Notes: a model not told the origin generated them from the letters alone. Shown: positions 8,068 through 17,160, counted from the first letter of the stretch. The stretch: 64,000 bases of DNA from Lysobacter_I brunescens (GCF_042677005.1 NZ_JBHTIF010000001.1:62001-126000); one strand, 5' to 3'. Program-made: numbers and translations.

Positions 8068-8618
8068 GATTTCTTCTTGCCGTCCTTGCCGCGCGCGCCG
8101 CGCTCGGCATGCAGGTCGAAGGGCACCACGTCGCCCCCCAGCAGGGGCAGCTGGCTTTCGCCGGGGATGTCGCGTTCGAGGCGATCGAGTTCCTCGCGGA
8201 AGTCGGCCACGTCCTCGAAGGCGCGATAGACCGAGGCGAAGCGTACGAATGCGACGTGGTCGAGCTTGCGCAGCTCGGCCATGACGAATTCGCCGACGCG
8301 GCGGGACTGCAGTTCGCGCTCGGTGGTCATGCGCAACTGGTGCACGACCGCGCGCACCGCCGATTCGATCTGCTCCTCGGACACCGGGCGCTTGTGCAGC
8401 GCGCGATCGAAGCTCTGGCGCAGCTTGCGCGCGTCGAAATGCTCGCGGCGACCATCGCTCTTGATGATCGCCGGGAGCTTCAGTTCGACGGTTTCCAGCG
8501 TGGAGAAGCGCTCGCCGCAGGCCTCGCACTCGCGCCGACGCCGGATCGTCGCGCCGTCTTCGCTGACGCGCGAATCGATGACGCGGGTGTCCTGGTGCTG
8601 GCAGTAGGGGCAGTGCAT
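8064..8618 (-). CDS. nrdR: Ribonucleotide reductase repressor NrdR
   Basis: NrdR is a zinc-finger/ATP-cone repressor of ribonucleotide reductase genes. The 184-residue product has a zinc ribbon with C3, C6, C31 and C34 (MHCPYCQHQD, then ECEACGERFST), followed by an ATP-cone at about 49-139 (VIKSDGRREHFDARKLRQSF-like segment, with LHKRPVSEEQIESAV). It is about 25 residues longer than many homologues because of a basic C-terminal tail ending GKDGKKKS. It lies 65 bp downstream of glyA and overlaps the next gene by four bases. Confidence 0.96.
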   Translation of the reverse strand: MHCPYCQHQDTRVIDSRVSEDGATIRRRRECEACGERFSTLETVELKLPAIIKSDGRREHFDARKLRQSFDRALHKRPVSEEQIESAVRAVVHQLRMTTERELQSRRVGEFVMAELRKLDHVAFVRFASVYRAFEDVADFREELDRLERDIPGESQLPLLGGDVVPFDLHAERGARGKDGKKKS

Positions 8619-8647
8619 GCCGTGTGCGGTGACGAGGGCGAAAGAGC

Positions 8648-8667
8648 GGGCGGGCCTGCGCCCACCC
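8648..8667 (-). terminator. Hairpin between glyA and nrdR
   Basis: GGGCGGGC (8648-8655) and GCCCACCC (8660-8667) pair over eight positions with one wobble and a four-base loop, directly after the glyA stop. There is no long U tract, only a CTCTTTC stretch on the coding strand, so it may attenuate rather than end glyA transcription. Confidence 0.35.
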
Positions 8668-8683
8668 TACTCCAAACGCGGGC

Positions 8684-9934
8684 TCAGCCGTAGACCGGGT
8701 ACTTGCGGCACTGCGCCGTGACCGCGTCGCGGACGCGGGCGATGACCGCCTCGTCCGTCGGCGCGTCCAGCACGTCGCAGATCCAGTTCGCCAGCTCGAC
8801 GCAGTCCTGCTCGACGTAGCCACGGGTGGTGATCGCCGGGGTGCCCAGGCGCAGGCCGGAGGTGACGAAGGGCTTCTGCGGATCGTTCGGCACGGCGTTC
8901 TTGTTCACCGTGATGTGCGCGCGGCCGAGGGCCTCCTCGGCGGCCTTGCCAGTGATGCCCTTGCCGATCATGTCGACCAGCATCAGGTGGTTCTGCGTGC
9001 CGCCGGAGACGATCTTGTAACCGCGCTGGATGATCGTGTTGGCCATCGCCTGCGCGTTCTTCACGACCTGCTGCTGGTAGGCCTTGAATTCCGGCTGCAG
9101 CGCTTCCTTGAAGGCCACGGCCTTGGCGGCGATGACGTGCATCAGCGGGCCGCCCTGGATGCCCGGGAAGACGATGCTCTGCAGCTTCTTCTCGATCTCC
9201 TCGTTGGCCTTGGCAACGATGATGCCGCCGCGCGGGCCGCGCAGGGTCTTGTGCGTGGTCGAGGTGACGATGTCGGCGTACGGCACCGGATTCGGGTACA
9301 CGCCCGCAGCGACGAGGCCGGCGACATGCGCCATGTCGACGAACAGCCAGGCGCCGACCTTGTCGGCGATGGCGCGGAAGCGCGCCCAGTCGACGACCTG
9401 CGAGTAGGCGGAGAAGCCGGCGATGACCATCTTCGGCTTGTGTTCGAGGGCGAGGCGCTCGACTTCGTCGTAGTCGATCAGGCCCTGGTCGTTCACGCCG
9501 TACTGCACGGCGTTGAACAGCTTGCCCGAGGCATTCACTTTGGCGCCGTGGGTCAGGTGGCCGCCGTGGGCCAGCGACATGCCGAGGATGGTGTCGCCCG
9601 GCTGCAGCAGGGCGAAGAACACCGCCTGGTTGGCCTGCGAGCCCGAATGCGGCTGCACGTTGGCGTAGTCGGCGTCGAACAGCTGCTTGACGCGGTCGAT
9701 CGCCAGCTGCTCGGCGATGTCGACGTATTCGCAACCGCCGTAATAGCGCTTGCCCGGGTAGCCCTCGGCGTACTTGTTGGTGAGCTGGGAGCCCTGCGCT
9801 TCCATCACCAGCGGGCTGGCGTAGTTTTCCGAGGCGATCAGTTCGACGTGGTCTTCCTGGCGGCGGTTCTCGGCGGCGATCGCCTGGGCCAGTTCGGGGT
9901 CGAAACCTTCAATGCGGGCATCGCGGGGGAACAT
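8684..9934 (-). CDS. glyA: Serine hydroxymethyltransferase
   Basis: GlyA is the PLP enzyme that interconverts serine and glycine and loads tetrahydrofolate with a one-carbon unit. The 416-residue length is typical. Landmarks are HVELIASENYAS near the N-terminus, TNKYAEGYPGKRYYGGCEYVD, the substrate/folate region VQPHSGSQANQAVF, FVDMAHVAGLVAAG, and the PLP-lysine segment VTSTTHKTLRGPRGG. A good ribosome site (TTGGAG) sits eight bases before the ATG at 9934. It heads the leftward operon and diverges from ettA. Confidence 0.97.
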   Translation of the reverse strand: MFPRDARIEGFDPELAQAIAAENRRQEDHVELIASENYASPLVMEAQGSQLTNKYAEGYPGKRYYGGCEYVDIAEQLAIDRVKQLFDADYANVQPHSGSQANQAVFFALLQPGDTILGMSLAHGGHLTHGAKVNASGKLFNAVQYGVNDQGLIDYDEVERLALEHKPKMVIAGFSAYSQVVDWARFRAIADKVGAWLFVDMAHVAGLVAAGVYPNPVPYADIVTSTTHKTLRGPRGGIIVAKANEEIEKKLQSIVFPGIQGGPLMHVIAAKAVAFKEALQPEFKAYQQQVVKNAQAMANTIIQRGYKIVSGGTQNHLMLVDMIGKGITGKAAEEALGRAHITVNKNAVPNDPQKPFVTSGLRLGTPAITTRGYVEQDCVELANWICDVLDAPTDEAVIARVRDAVTAQCRKYPVYG

Positions 9935-9967
9935 CGGGGCTCCAAGAGGCGGCGTGGGGAGCCCGGA

Positions 9968-9973
9968 ATTGTA
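9968..9973 (-). promoter_or_regulatory. Possible -10 element for glyA
   Basis: TACAAT on the minus strand, 34 bp upstream of the glyA ATG, in the context GGCTACAATTCCGGG that also occurs before ribH. The upstream G-rich run has no recognisable -35 hexamer. The 219-bp glyA-ettA gap must hold both divergent promoters. Confidence 0.35.
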
Positions 9974-10039
9974 GCCGCCCCCCCGCCCCCGGGCCACCGG
10001 AGGCCTTATGAAAACTGGCGATGCCGGGGTGGTTCCGGC

Positions 10040-10045
10040 GATAAT
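10040..10045 (+). promoter_or_regulatory. Possible -10 element for ettA
   Basis: GATAAT lies about 110 bp upstream of the ettA ATG in the only AT-containing part of the divergent gap. No convincing -35 hexamer is found 16-18 bp upstream, so this is weak. Confidence 0.25.
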
Positions 10046-10153
10046 CCCGCCATTCCCCAGTCTCCGCGCCCTGCCCTGCCGGCAGGACGCCACCGTACGC
10101 CCATCGATGTCCGCCCCCGCCGGGGACGGGCGCCAGAACGACCCGGAGCCCCC

Positions 10154-11815
10154 ATGCAATACATCTACACCATGAACGGCGTCAGCAAGGTCGTGCCGCC
10201 GAAGCGCCAGATCATCAAGGACATCTCGCTGTCCTTCTTCCCCGGCGCGAAGATCGGCCTGCTCGGCCTGAACGGCGCCGGCAAGTCGACCGTGCTGAAG
10301 ATCATGGCCGGCGTCGACAAGGACTTCCAGGGCGAGGCCCGCCCGCAGCCGGGCATCAAGGTCGGCTACCTGGCGCAGGAACCAGAGCTGGACCCGAACA
10401 AGACCGTGCGCGAGGCCGTCGAGGAAGGCGTGGGCGAAGTGCTGCAGGCGCAGGCCGCGCTGGAAGCCGTCTACGCCGCCTACGCCGAGGAAGGTGCCGA
10501 TTTCGACGCGCTGGCCAAGGAGCAGGAGCGCCTCGAAGCGATCCTCGCCTCGGGCGACGCGCACATGCTGGAACAGCAGCTGGAAGTGGCCGCCGACGCC
10601 CTGCGCCTGCCGCCGTGGGACGCGGTGATCGGCAAGCTGTCGGGTGGCGAGAAGCGCCGCGTCGCGCTGTGCCGCCTGCTGCTGAGCAAGCCGGACATGC
10701 TGCTGCTCGACGAACCGACCAACCATCTCGACGCCGAATCGGTCGAGTGGCTGGAACAGTTCCTCGCCCGCTACACCGGCACCGTGGTCGCGGTCACCCA
10801 TGATCGCTACTTCCTCGACAACGCCGCCGAGTGGATCCTCGAACTGGACCGCGGCCGCGGCATCCCGTGGAAGGGCAACTACACCGAGTGGCTGGTCCAG
10901 AAGGACGAGCGCCTCAAGCAGGAAGAAAACCAGGAAAAGGCCCGCCAGAAGGCGATCCAGAAGGAACTGGAGTGGGCGCGCCAGAACGCCAAGGGCGGCC
11001 GCTCGAAGGGCAAGGCCCGCCTCGCGCGCCTGGACGAACTGCAGTCGCAGGAATACCAGCGCCGCAACGAGACCAACGAAATCTTCATCCCGCCGGGCGA
11101 GCGCCTGGGCAACAAGGTGATGGAGTTCAAGAACGTCTCGAAGAAGTTCGGCGACCGCCTGCTGATCGACGACCTGAGCTTTGTGGTGCCGCCGGGCGCG
11201 ATCGTCGGCATCATCGGCCCGAACGGCGCCGGCAAGTCGACGCTGTTCCGCATGATCACCGGCCAGGAGAAGCCGGATTCGGGCACGATCGAGATGGGCC
11301 CGACCGTCAAGCTGGCCTACGTCGACCAGAGCCGCGACAAGCTGGAAGGCAACCACAACGTCTTCCAGGAAGTCTCCGGCGGCCTCGACATCCTCAACAT
11401 CAACGGCGTCGAGATCCAGTCGCGCGCGTACATCGGCCGCTTCAACTTCAAGGGCCAGGACCAGCAGAAGATGGTCGGCTCGCTGTCCGGTGGTGAGCGC
11501 GGTCGCCTGCACATGGCCAAGACCCTGCTGCAGGGCGGCAACGTGCTGCTGCTCGACGAACCGTCGAACGACCTGGACATCGAAACGCTGCGCGCGCTGG
11601 AAGACGCGCTGCTCGAATTCCCGGGCAACACCTTCGTGATTTCGCATGACCGCTGGTTCCTGGACCGCATCGCGACCCACATCCTGGCGTTCGAAGGCGA
11701 CTCGCACGTCGAATTCTTCCAGGGCAACTACCGCGAGTACGAAGAGGACAAGAAGCGCCGCCTGGGCGAGGAAGGCGCCAAGCCGCACCGCCTGAAGTTC
11801 AAGGCGCTGAAGTGA
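10154..11815 (+). CDS. ettA: Energy-dependent translational throttle protein EttA (ABC-F)
   Basis: EttA is a soluble ABC-F ATPase that binds the ribosomal E site and couples translation to the ATP/ADP ratio. The 553-residue protein has two ABC domains: Walker A GLNGAGKST at 38-46 and GPNGAGKST at about 355, signature LSGGEKRR and LSGGERGR, and Walker B LLLDEPTNHLD and LLLDEPSNDLD. The charged linker of about 240-320 (KDERLKQEENQEKARQKAIQ and following) is the tRNA-interaction motif of ABC-F proteins. It begins MQYIYTMNGVSK as EttA does; the preceding GGAGCCCCC provides a ribosome site. It has no transmembrane segments, so it is not a transporter subunit. Confidence 0.96.
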   Translation: MQYIYTMNGVSKVVPPKRQIIKDISLSFFPGAKIGLLGLNGAGKSTVLKIMAGVDKDFQGEARPQPGIKVGYLAQEPELDPNKTVREAVEEGVGEVLQAQAALEAVYAAYAEEGADFDALAKEQERLEAILASGDAHMLEQQLEVAADALRLPPWDAVIGKLSGGEKRRVALCRLLLSKPDMLLLDEPTNHLDAESVEWLEQFLARYTGTVVAVTHDRYFLDNAAEWILELDRGRGIPWKGNYTEWLVQKDERLKQEENQEKARQKAIQKELEWARQNAKGGRSKGKARLARLDELQSQEYQRRNETNEIFIPPGERLGNKVMEFKNVSKKFGDRLLIDDLSFVVPPGAIVGIIGPNGAGKSTLFRMITGQEKPDSGTIEMGPTVKLAYVDQSRDKLEGNHNVFQEVSGGLDILNINGVEIQSRAYIGRFNFKGQDQQKMVGSLSGGERGRLHMAKTLLQGGNVLLLDEPSNDLDIETLRALEDALLEFPGNTFVISHDRWFLDRIATHILAFEGDSHVEFFQGNYREYEEDKKRRLGEEGAKPHRLKFKALK

Positions 11816-11826
11816 CGAGCCGGACC

Positions 11827-11849
11827 GGGCGCTGGCCACTCCGGCGCCC
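11827..11849 (+). terminator. Hairpin downstream of ettA
   Basis: GGGCGCTGG (11827-11835) and CCGGCGCCC (11841-11849) form a nine-pair stem with one wobble and a CCACT loop, 12 bases after the ettA stop. There is no U run, but the stem is strong and separates ettA from the methyltransferase gene 55 bp downstream. Confidence 0.45.
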
Positions 11850-11870
11850 TCTCCCGCACGCCCCGGCAGG

Positions 11871-12818
11871 ATGATCGAACGACTGAAATCGGTGGTGTGG
11901 GCCGGGATCAAGCGCGTCGTCGCGCGCTCCCCGGCTCTCCGCCGTCGGCTCGAATACGCTCTGGCTAAGGGCGACGAGCCGTTTTTCCCGTCGGGCCATT
12001 TCTATTCGCCGGTGGTCGATCTCGTGGAGGCGCAGGCGGCCACCGGGAGGCTTTGGCCGGACGCTCCCGCCGACCTGCCCGACATCGCGTTGACAGCCAC
12101 CGCGCAGGCGGACTTCCTCGACACGATCGTCCTGCCGCAGATCGACGGCTTCCTGCAGCTGTGCGCAGGCCAGAGCGCAGACGACCCGCTGCGTTTTCCG
12201 CCGGACAACGACCAGTACGGACACTTCGACAGCCTCGTGCTGTACGCAATGCTGCACCATGCGCGGCCACGGCGGATCATCGAGATCGGATCGGGCTTTT
12301 CCACGCTGCTGATGCGCGCGATCAACCGCGATGCGTTCGATGGCGGCATCGAGATCGCGTGTATCGAACCCTTCCCGCGCGACTTCCTCCGCGACCCCGG
12401 CATCGGCGTGCGCCTGCACGACATCCCCGTCCAATCCGCGCCGCTGGCGATGTTCTCCGCGCTCGCGGCCGGCGACATCCTGTTCGTCGATTCCTCGCAC
12501 GTCGCCAAGACCGGCAGCGACGTGAACTTCATCGTCTTCGAGATCCTGCCAAGGCTCGCCGACGGCGTGATCGTCCACATCCACGACATCTTCCTGCCTT
12601 TCGAATACCCCAAGCAGTGGGTGATCGACGGCCGCCGCTCATGGAACGAGCAGTACGTGCTGCGCGCACTGCTCATGGGCAGTCGCCGCTATCGCCCATT
12701 GTTCGGCGCTGCCAGCGCCTCGCATGCCTGTCCGCGCGCGTTCGCCGCGATCACCGGGGCACTCGGCCTCGCCCACGCTGACGGCTGCAGCTTCTGGCTG
12801 GCGATCGAATCCGGGTGA
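11871..12818 (+). CDS. Class I SAM-dependent methyltransferase (Methyltransf_24 type)
   Basis: 315 residues with a Rossmann-type methyltransferase core: motif I IIEIGSGFSTLLMRA, then an acidic strand-end segment IEIACIEPFPRDFL, ILFVDSSHVAKTGSDVNF and the metal/substrate-like VIVHIHDIFLPFEYP. This layout matches the Methyltransf_24 class, often found in glycan or lipopolysaccharide loci, where substrates are sugars or small hydroxylated molecules. A short ORF-like basic N-terminus precedes the core. It begins 55 bp after ettA and precedes pyrF. Its substrate cannot be told from the sequence; the surface-glycan genes downstream make a sugar plausible. Confidence 0.75.
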   Translation: MIERLKSVVWAGIKRVVARSPALRRRLEYALAKGDEPFFPSGHFYSPVVDLVEAQAATGRLWPDAPADLPDIALTATAQADFLDTIVLPQIDGFLQLCAGQSADDPLRFPPDNDQYGHFDSLVLYAMLHHARPRRIIEIGSGFSTLLMRAINRDAFDGGIEIACIEPFPRDFLRDPGIGVRLHDIPVQSAPLAMFSALAAGDILFVDSSHVAKTGSDVNFIVFEILPRLADGVIVHIHDIFLPFEYPKQWVIDGRRSWNEQYVLRALLMGSRRYRPLFGAASASHACPRAFAAITGALGLAHADGCSFWLAIESG

Positions 12819-12906
12819 ACACACTGACGGCGCGGCAGCACCAACCCTCCGGTTTGTGCCGTCCGTCACTGCATCGACCTGCCCTTCTCCCACCCATTCT
12901 GAAATC

Positions 12907-13761
12907 ATGTCTCCCATCCCAAGCAGCACGACGACCGAACCGATGCGCAGCTTCATGGATCGCCTCCGCGACCGCTGGCACGATGCCGACACCCTCGTCT
13001 GCGTCGGCCTGGACCCGGAGCCGGCGAAGTTCCCGGCGCGTTTCGCCGGGCAACCGAACGCGATCTTCGAGTTCTGTCGCGACATCGTCGACGCGACCGC
13101 GCCGTACGCCTGCGCGTTCAAGCCGCAGATCGCGCACTTCGCCGCGGCCGAGGCCGAGGAGGCGCTGCGCATGCTGATCCTGCACATCCGCCTGCGCCAT
13201 CCGCACGTGCCGGTGATCCTCGACAGCAAGCGCGGCGACATCGGCAGCACCGCGCAGCACTACGCGCGCGAAGCCTTCGAGCGCTACGCCGCCGATGCGG
13301 TGACCGTGAACCCGTACATGGGCCGCGATTCCGCGCAGCCCTTCCTCGACCACGCCGACAAGGGCGTGGTGATCCTGTGCCGCACCTCCAACCCCGGCGC
13401 GGGCGACCTGCAGGACCTGCTGGTCGACGGCAAGCCGCTGTACCAGCATGTCGCCGCGAAGGTCGCGCGCGAGTGGAACGAACACGGCAACTGCGCGCTG
13501 GTCGTCGGCGCGACCTGGCCGGAGCAGCTGCGCGAAGTGCGCGCCATCGTCGGCGACCAGGTGCCTTTCCTCGTGCCTGGCGTCGGCGCGCAGGGCGGCG
13601 ACGTGCGCGCGGTGGTGTCGAACGCCCGCAACCGCGACGGCGACGGGCTCGTCATCAGCTCGTCGCGGGCGATTCTTTACGCGTCCAGCGGCGACGACTA
13701 TGCCGAAGCGGCGGCGAACGCAGCCCGCGCGCTGCGCGACGAGATCAATCTCTATCGTTGA
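12907..13761 (+). CDS. pyrF: Orotidine 5'-phosphate decarboxylase, type 2
   Basis: PyrF decarboxylates OMP to UMP, the last de novo pyrimidine step. The 284-residue sequence belongs to the longer subfamily 2. It shows VCVGLDPEPAKFP, the substrate segment ACAFKPQIAHF, the catalytic VILDSKRGDIGSTAQHYA with the Lys and Asp residues, VTVNPYMGRDSAQPF and FLVPGVGAQGGD. The ATG at 12907 is the first in the conserved region; ORF sequence upstream overlaps the previous gene in another frame. UMP made here also feeds UDP-sugar synthesis, but a link with the nearby glycan genes is only positional. Confidence 0.95.
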   Translation: MSPIPSSTTTEPMRSFMDRLRDRWHDADTLVCVGLDPEPAKFPARFAGQPNAIFEFCRDIVDATAPYACAFKPQIAHFAAAEAEEALRMLILHIRLRHPHVPVILDSKRGDIGSTAQHYAREAFERYAADAVTVNPYMGRDSAQPFLDHADKGVVILCRTSNPGAGDLQDLLVDGKPLYQHVAAKVAREWNEHGNCALVVGATWPEQLREVRAIVGDQVPFLVPGVGAQGGDVRAVVSNARNRDGDGLVISSSRAILYASSGDDYAEAAANAARALRDEINLYR

Positions 13762-13773
13762 TCGCCGGGCGCT

Positions 13774-13795
13774 CTTCCCTCGCACGCGGGGGAAG
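13774..13795. terminator. Bidirectional hairpin between pyrF and a convergent gene
   Basis: CTTCCCTCG (13774-13782) and CGGGGGAAG (13787-13795) form a nine-pair stem with one wobble and a CACG loop. It lies midway between the convergent pyrF and methyltransferase genes, so it can serve both strands. Confidence 0.5.
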
Positions 13796-13815
13796 GAGAA
13801 CACCGACCACCGGGC

Positions 13816-14655
13816 TCAATCCTTGCGCGCGAGGATACGCTGCCATGGCAGCGCCCAGGACAGCACCGGCGCGGCCCAGCCGACGCGGCGCAGGCGTGGA
13901 TGACGGCGGAGGCGTTCGGTCGAAAGCGATTCGACCGTGCAGTCGTCGAACATCCGGCGCAGCGACGCTGCGCTGCTGGACCAGGGATAGCCGCGACGCT
14001 GGCGCCAGTCGCCGAGCAGGCGCCGCGAGTGGTATTCGCGCAGGCGCAGCGGACTCGGCGTGGCCAGGTAGACATGGCCGCCGCGGCGCGTGACGCGGAG
14101 CATCTCGGCGATGAAGGCACGGCGCGCCTCGATGCTGCCGATGAATTCGAGCACCGACACGCAAGTCACCAGATCGAAATGGCCGTCGGGAAAAGGCAGC
14201 GGCGCGCCGGCATCGACATGCAGGAAGCGCGCGCGCGCGGGATCGAGGTCGTGGCCGAGCGCGCGCACGGCGGCGGCATCGATCGCTTCGCGACTGGCGT
14301 CGATGCCGACGACCTCGTCGGCCGCCAGCGCCGACAACGCCAGCGCCACCGTGGTGCCGCCGGTGCCGCAGCCCACGTCGAGGATGCGCGGCGCGTGGCC
14401 GACGCGGGTGACGAGCGGCGCGCACAGGCTCTGCGCATGCATCGCGACACGGCCGATCTCGCGTTCGAGGAAGCGTTCCGAGACCCGGCCGTCGAAACGG
14501 CTGTCGTAATCGCCGACGCCATCGGAATCGTGGATGTCGCGCGCGGCGGCGCCGCGACGGATCAGTTCGATGAAGCGTGTTCGATGAGGCTCGCGCATCG
14601 TGTCACCGTGCGCCGGGCTCGATGGCCGGACGACGTCCCTGGCAGTTGCCGACAT
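13816..14655 (-). CDS. Class I SAM-dependent methyltransferase
   Basis: 279 residues. The SAM-binding core is clear: motif I ILDVGCGTGGTTVALAL, acidic post-I VVGIDASREAID, FLHVDAGAPLPFPDGHFDLV, motif LEFIGSIEARRAF and the post-III segment GGHVYLATPSPLRLREY. The order matches Methyltransf_11-type enzymes acting on lipids, quinones or sugars. Start uncertain: the ATG at 14655 or the one at residue 20 (MREPHRTRF). It converges on pyrF and is followed upstream, on the same strand, by the acyltransferase gene. A role in decorating a surface glycan is inferred from its neighbours only. Confidence 0.75.
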   Translation of the reverse strand: MSATARDVVRPSSPAHGDTMREPHRTRFIELIRRGAAARDIHDSDGVGDYDSRFDGRVSERFLEREIGRVAMHAQSLCAPLVTRVGHAPRILDVGCGTGGTTVALALSALAADEVVGIDASREAIDAAAVRALGHDLDPARARFLHVDAGAPLPFPDGHFDLVTCVSVLEFIGSIEARRAFIAEMLRVTRRGGHVYLATPSPLRLREYHSRRLLGDWRQRRGYPWSSSAASLRRMFDDCTVESLSTERLRRHPRLRRVGWAAPVLSWALPWQRILARKD

Positions 14656-14710
14656 GCTGTTCCGGTGCCGCTCCGCGGCCCGCCTTGTTCGTGAAGGCCC
14701 GCATTCTACG

Positions 14711-15808
14711 TCAGGCAGCAGGCGCTCGGCGGCGCGACTGCCAGCGCTGGCGGATCGCGCGCATCGCCGGCCGCTCGATCCAGCGATTGAGCAGCGTGGC
14801 CAGGCCCAGCGCCAGCGCGAGTGCGAGCGTGATCGCCGCGAGGCTGGGCACGCCCAGGCGTTCGAGCCGGTGGATCACCGCGAACCCGATCGCCTGATGC
14901 AGCAGATACAGCGCATAGGAAATGCCGCCGAGGAACAGGAACAGCCGGTGGCGCAGCCAGCGCAGGCCACCGCCGAGGAACAGCGCGAACACCGCCGTGC
15001 AGGACAGGCCGACCACGAAGTACACCGGCTCGTAGGCGATCCCGATCGTGGCCAGCGACGCGAGGATCAGCGCGATGTTCGCACGGCGCGAGCCGCGCGC
15101 GGCATGCAGGCGGTAGAACAGGATGCCCAGCGCGAAATACGGGATGTACAGCAGATTGAGCAGCACGCGCGTGGTGTAGGAAAAGTGCCAGCCCTGCCGC
15201 AACGCCAGCGCGTACGCGAGCACCAGCAGCAGCCAGCCGGCGATGATCCACGGGATGCGGTGCAACTGCCGCAGCACGAACCACAGCAGCATCTGCGCAT
15301 AGAAGAAGAGCTCGACCTGCAGGGTCCAGTACGAACCATCGATATCCTCGAAACCGAGGATTTCCTGGAGCATCGTCGTGTTCGCGACGAACGTCGCGGC
15401 ATCGGGCCGCTGCTGCGGCATGCCGATCGCATGGACAACCAGGGTCGTGAGCAGCAGTGCGGCCCAGTAGGCCGGGAACAGGCGCGAGAAGCGCGAGACC
15501 ACGAAGTCCGCCGCGGTGCGCGTGCGGTCCAGGGTCATGAAGATCACGAAGCCGCTGATCAGGAAGAACAGGTGCACGCCGTAGTTGCCGGCGGGGAAGC
15601 CGAAGCCGAGCGGATGCAGATGGCCGTGCTGCGACTGGTAGAACGTGGTGTAGTGATAGACCACCACGCCCAGCGCCGCCAGGCCGCGCAGGGCATCCAG
15701 TTCCTCAAGGCGGCCACGGTCGCCGGCGCGCACGGCCGGCGCAGCGACAACGCGATCGGACACCTCCGTCGGCACGGGACCGGCCAGTTCGGACATCGAC
15801 GACTCCAC
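14711..15808 (-). CDS. Acyltransferase-3 family membrane protein
   Basis: A 365-residue integral membrane acyltransferase of the OafA/NodX/Acyl_transf_3 family, which typically transfers acetyl or other acyl groups to extracytoplasmic polysaccharides. It begins, after a short polar N-terminus, with ELDALRGLAALGVVVYHYTT, including the family His, followed by HLFFLISGFVIFMTL and the conserved basic RFSRLFPAYW. About ten hydrophobic helices follow, ending with LNRWIERPAMRAIRQRW, the usual C-terminal signature. There is no fused SGNH domain. It lies 55 bp upstream of the methyltransferase on the same strand. A role in O-acylating the glycan made nearby is likely but inferred. Confidence 0.88.
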   Translation of the reverse strand: MESSMSELAGPVPTEVSDRVVAAPAVRAGDRGRLEELDALRGLAALGVVVYHYTTFYQSQHGHLHPLGFGFPAGNYGVHLFFLISGFVIFMTLDRTRTAADFVVSRFSRLFPAYWAALLLTTLVVHAIGMPQQRPDAATFVANTTMLQEILGFEDIDGSYWTLQVELFFYAQMLLWFVLRQLHRIPWIIAGWLLLVLAYALALRQGWHFSYTTRVLLNLLYIPYFALGILFYRLHAARGSRRANIALILASLATIGIAYEPVYFVVGLSCTAVFALFLGGGLRWLRHRLFLFLGGISYALYLLHQAIGFAVIHRLERLGVPSLAAITLALALALGLATLLNRWIERPAMRAIRQRWQSRRRAPAA

Positions 15809-16002
15809 CCCACTCCCCCACGCCGCACGGTACGGCGGCTGGCTATCATGAACGGATTAGAGCGGCTGGAGGGGACAGCCCCGCGACAGCCGTCCGCACA
15901 CACCGCCTGTCCTGTGGCGACACCCGTTCGCGTCTTGGCACATCGTCGGCCTGCCGTGCGCGTCGACCGCGCCCCGACAGCCCCCCGACCCATTCCGACC
16001 GC

Positions 16003-17160
16003 ATGCGCATCCTGATCGTCACCTCGCAATTCCCGATCGCCGGCGAACCCAACCGCGGACGCCCGATCCACCAGACGGTCCGTGAACTGTCGACACGGGC
16101 CGAGGTCCGGGTGCTCAGCCCGGTCGCGCGCTATCCCCGCTGGGCCACGCCGCGCAGCTACCTCTACCGCGCGTCCGATCCCGACTTCGCAGTCCCGGGC
16201 TGCGACGTGCGCTATGTCGACTACCCCGCCCTGCCCGCCGTCAGCCGGCCGTTCAACGGCTGGCTGTGCGCGCGCACCCTGCACGCGCCGCTGCGCGAAT
16301 TTGCCCCGGACGTGGTGCTGTCGTACTGGCTGTATCCGGACGCCTTTGGCGCGATGCACGCCGCGCGCCGCGCCAGGCTGCCGCTGGTGGTCGGTTCGCG
16401 GGGCTCGGACCTGCGCGTGCGCGATGCGATCAGCCGGCGCCTGACGCGCCCCGTCCTCCGGGCCGCACAGCGCATCCTGGTGGTCAGCGAGGATCTCGGC
16501 CGGGTCGCTGTGCGCGACTACGACGCCGACCCGGCGAAGATCCGGGCGATCCCCAACGGCTGCGACGCGACGATCTTCCACCCACAGCCGCAGGGCGACG
16601 CACGCGCCGCCCTCGGCCTGGACAGCGGCGTGCCGCTGATCGCCTATGTCGGCCGCCTCGTCCCGGAGAAGGGCCTGCGCGAACTGCTCGACGCGGTGAC
16701 CGCGCTCGCGACGCGCCTGACCGGGCTGCAGCTCGCACTGATCGGCGAAGGACCGATGCGCGCCGAGCTGGAGGCGCGCATCGCCGCGATGCCGGGTGTG
16801 CGCGTGCACCTGCCCGGCGCTCAGGGGCCACGCGAGGTCGCGCGCTGGATGGCCGCGTCCGACCTGGTCACCCTGCCCAGCTATTCCGAAGGTCATCCGA
16901 ACGTGCTGGTCGAAGCCCTGGCCTGCGGTCGTCCGGTGGTCGCGACCCCGGTCGGCGGCATCCCGGAAGTGGTCGACGCCGATTGCGGGCTGCTGGTGGC
17001 GGTCCGCGATCCCGCCGCGCTGGCCGAGGGCCTGGCGGCGGCGCTGGGGCGCGTCTGGAACGAGACCACACTGTCGCGGCGTTTCTCGCGCGGCTGGGAC
17101 GCGGTCGCCGCCGACACCCTGCGCGCCTGCGAGGAAGCGGTCACGGCATCGAAACGCTGA
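16003..17160 (+). CDS. Glycosyltransferase family 4
   Basis: 385 residues with the GT-B fold of retaining GT4 enzymes. The N-terminal domain begins MRILIVTSQFPIAGEPNRG and carries SYWLYPDAFGA and GSRGSDLRVRD. The C-terminal donor domain has YVGRLVPEKGLRELLDA, LIGEGPMRAELE, and the E-x7-E-like segment SYSEGHPNVLVEALACGRP followed by VVATPVGGIPEVV. No signal peptide or membrane helix is present, as expected for a peripheral inner-membrane enzyme. It heads a rightward run with the AsnB-like gene 87 bp downstream. Donor and acceptor sugars are unknown. Confidence 0.9.
   Translation: MRILIVTSQFPIAGEPNRGRPIHQTVRELSTRAEVRVLSPVARYPRWATPRSYLYRASDPDFAVPGCDVRYVDYPALPAVSRPFNGWLCARTLHAPLREFAPDVVLSYWLYPDAFGAMHAARRARLPLVVGSRGSDLRVRDAISRRLTRPVLRAAQRILVVSEDLGRVAVRDYDADPAKIRAIPNGCDATIFHPQPQGDARAALGLDSGVPLIAYVGRLVPEKGLRELLDAVTALATRLTGLQLALIGEGPMRAELEARIAAMPGVRVHLPGAQGPREVARWMAASDLVTLPSYSEGHPNVLVEALACGRPVVATPVGGIPEVVDADCGLLVAVRDPAALAEGLAAALGRVWNETTLSRRFSRGWDAVAADTLRACEEAVTASKR

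Noticed and set aside
5763..9934. FMN riboswitch controlling the rib genes
   Set aside because: The rib genes are inside an operon with tiny gaps and no leader long enough for an RFN element.
9935..10153. Glycine or tetrahydrofolate riboswitch upstream of glyA
   Set aside because: The leader is short and G/C-homopolymeric, with no recognisable aptamer core; only a -10-like hexamer is seen.
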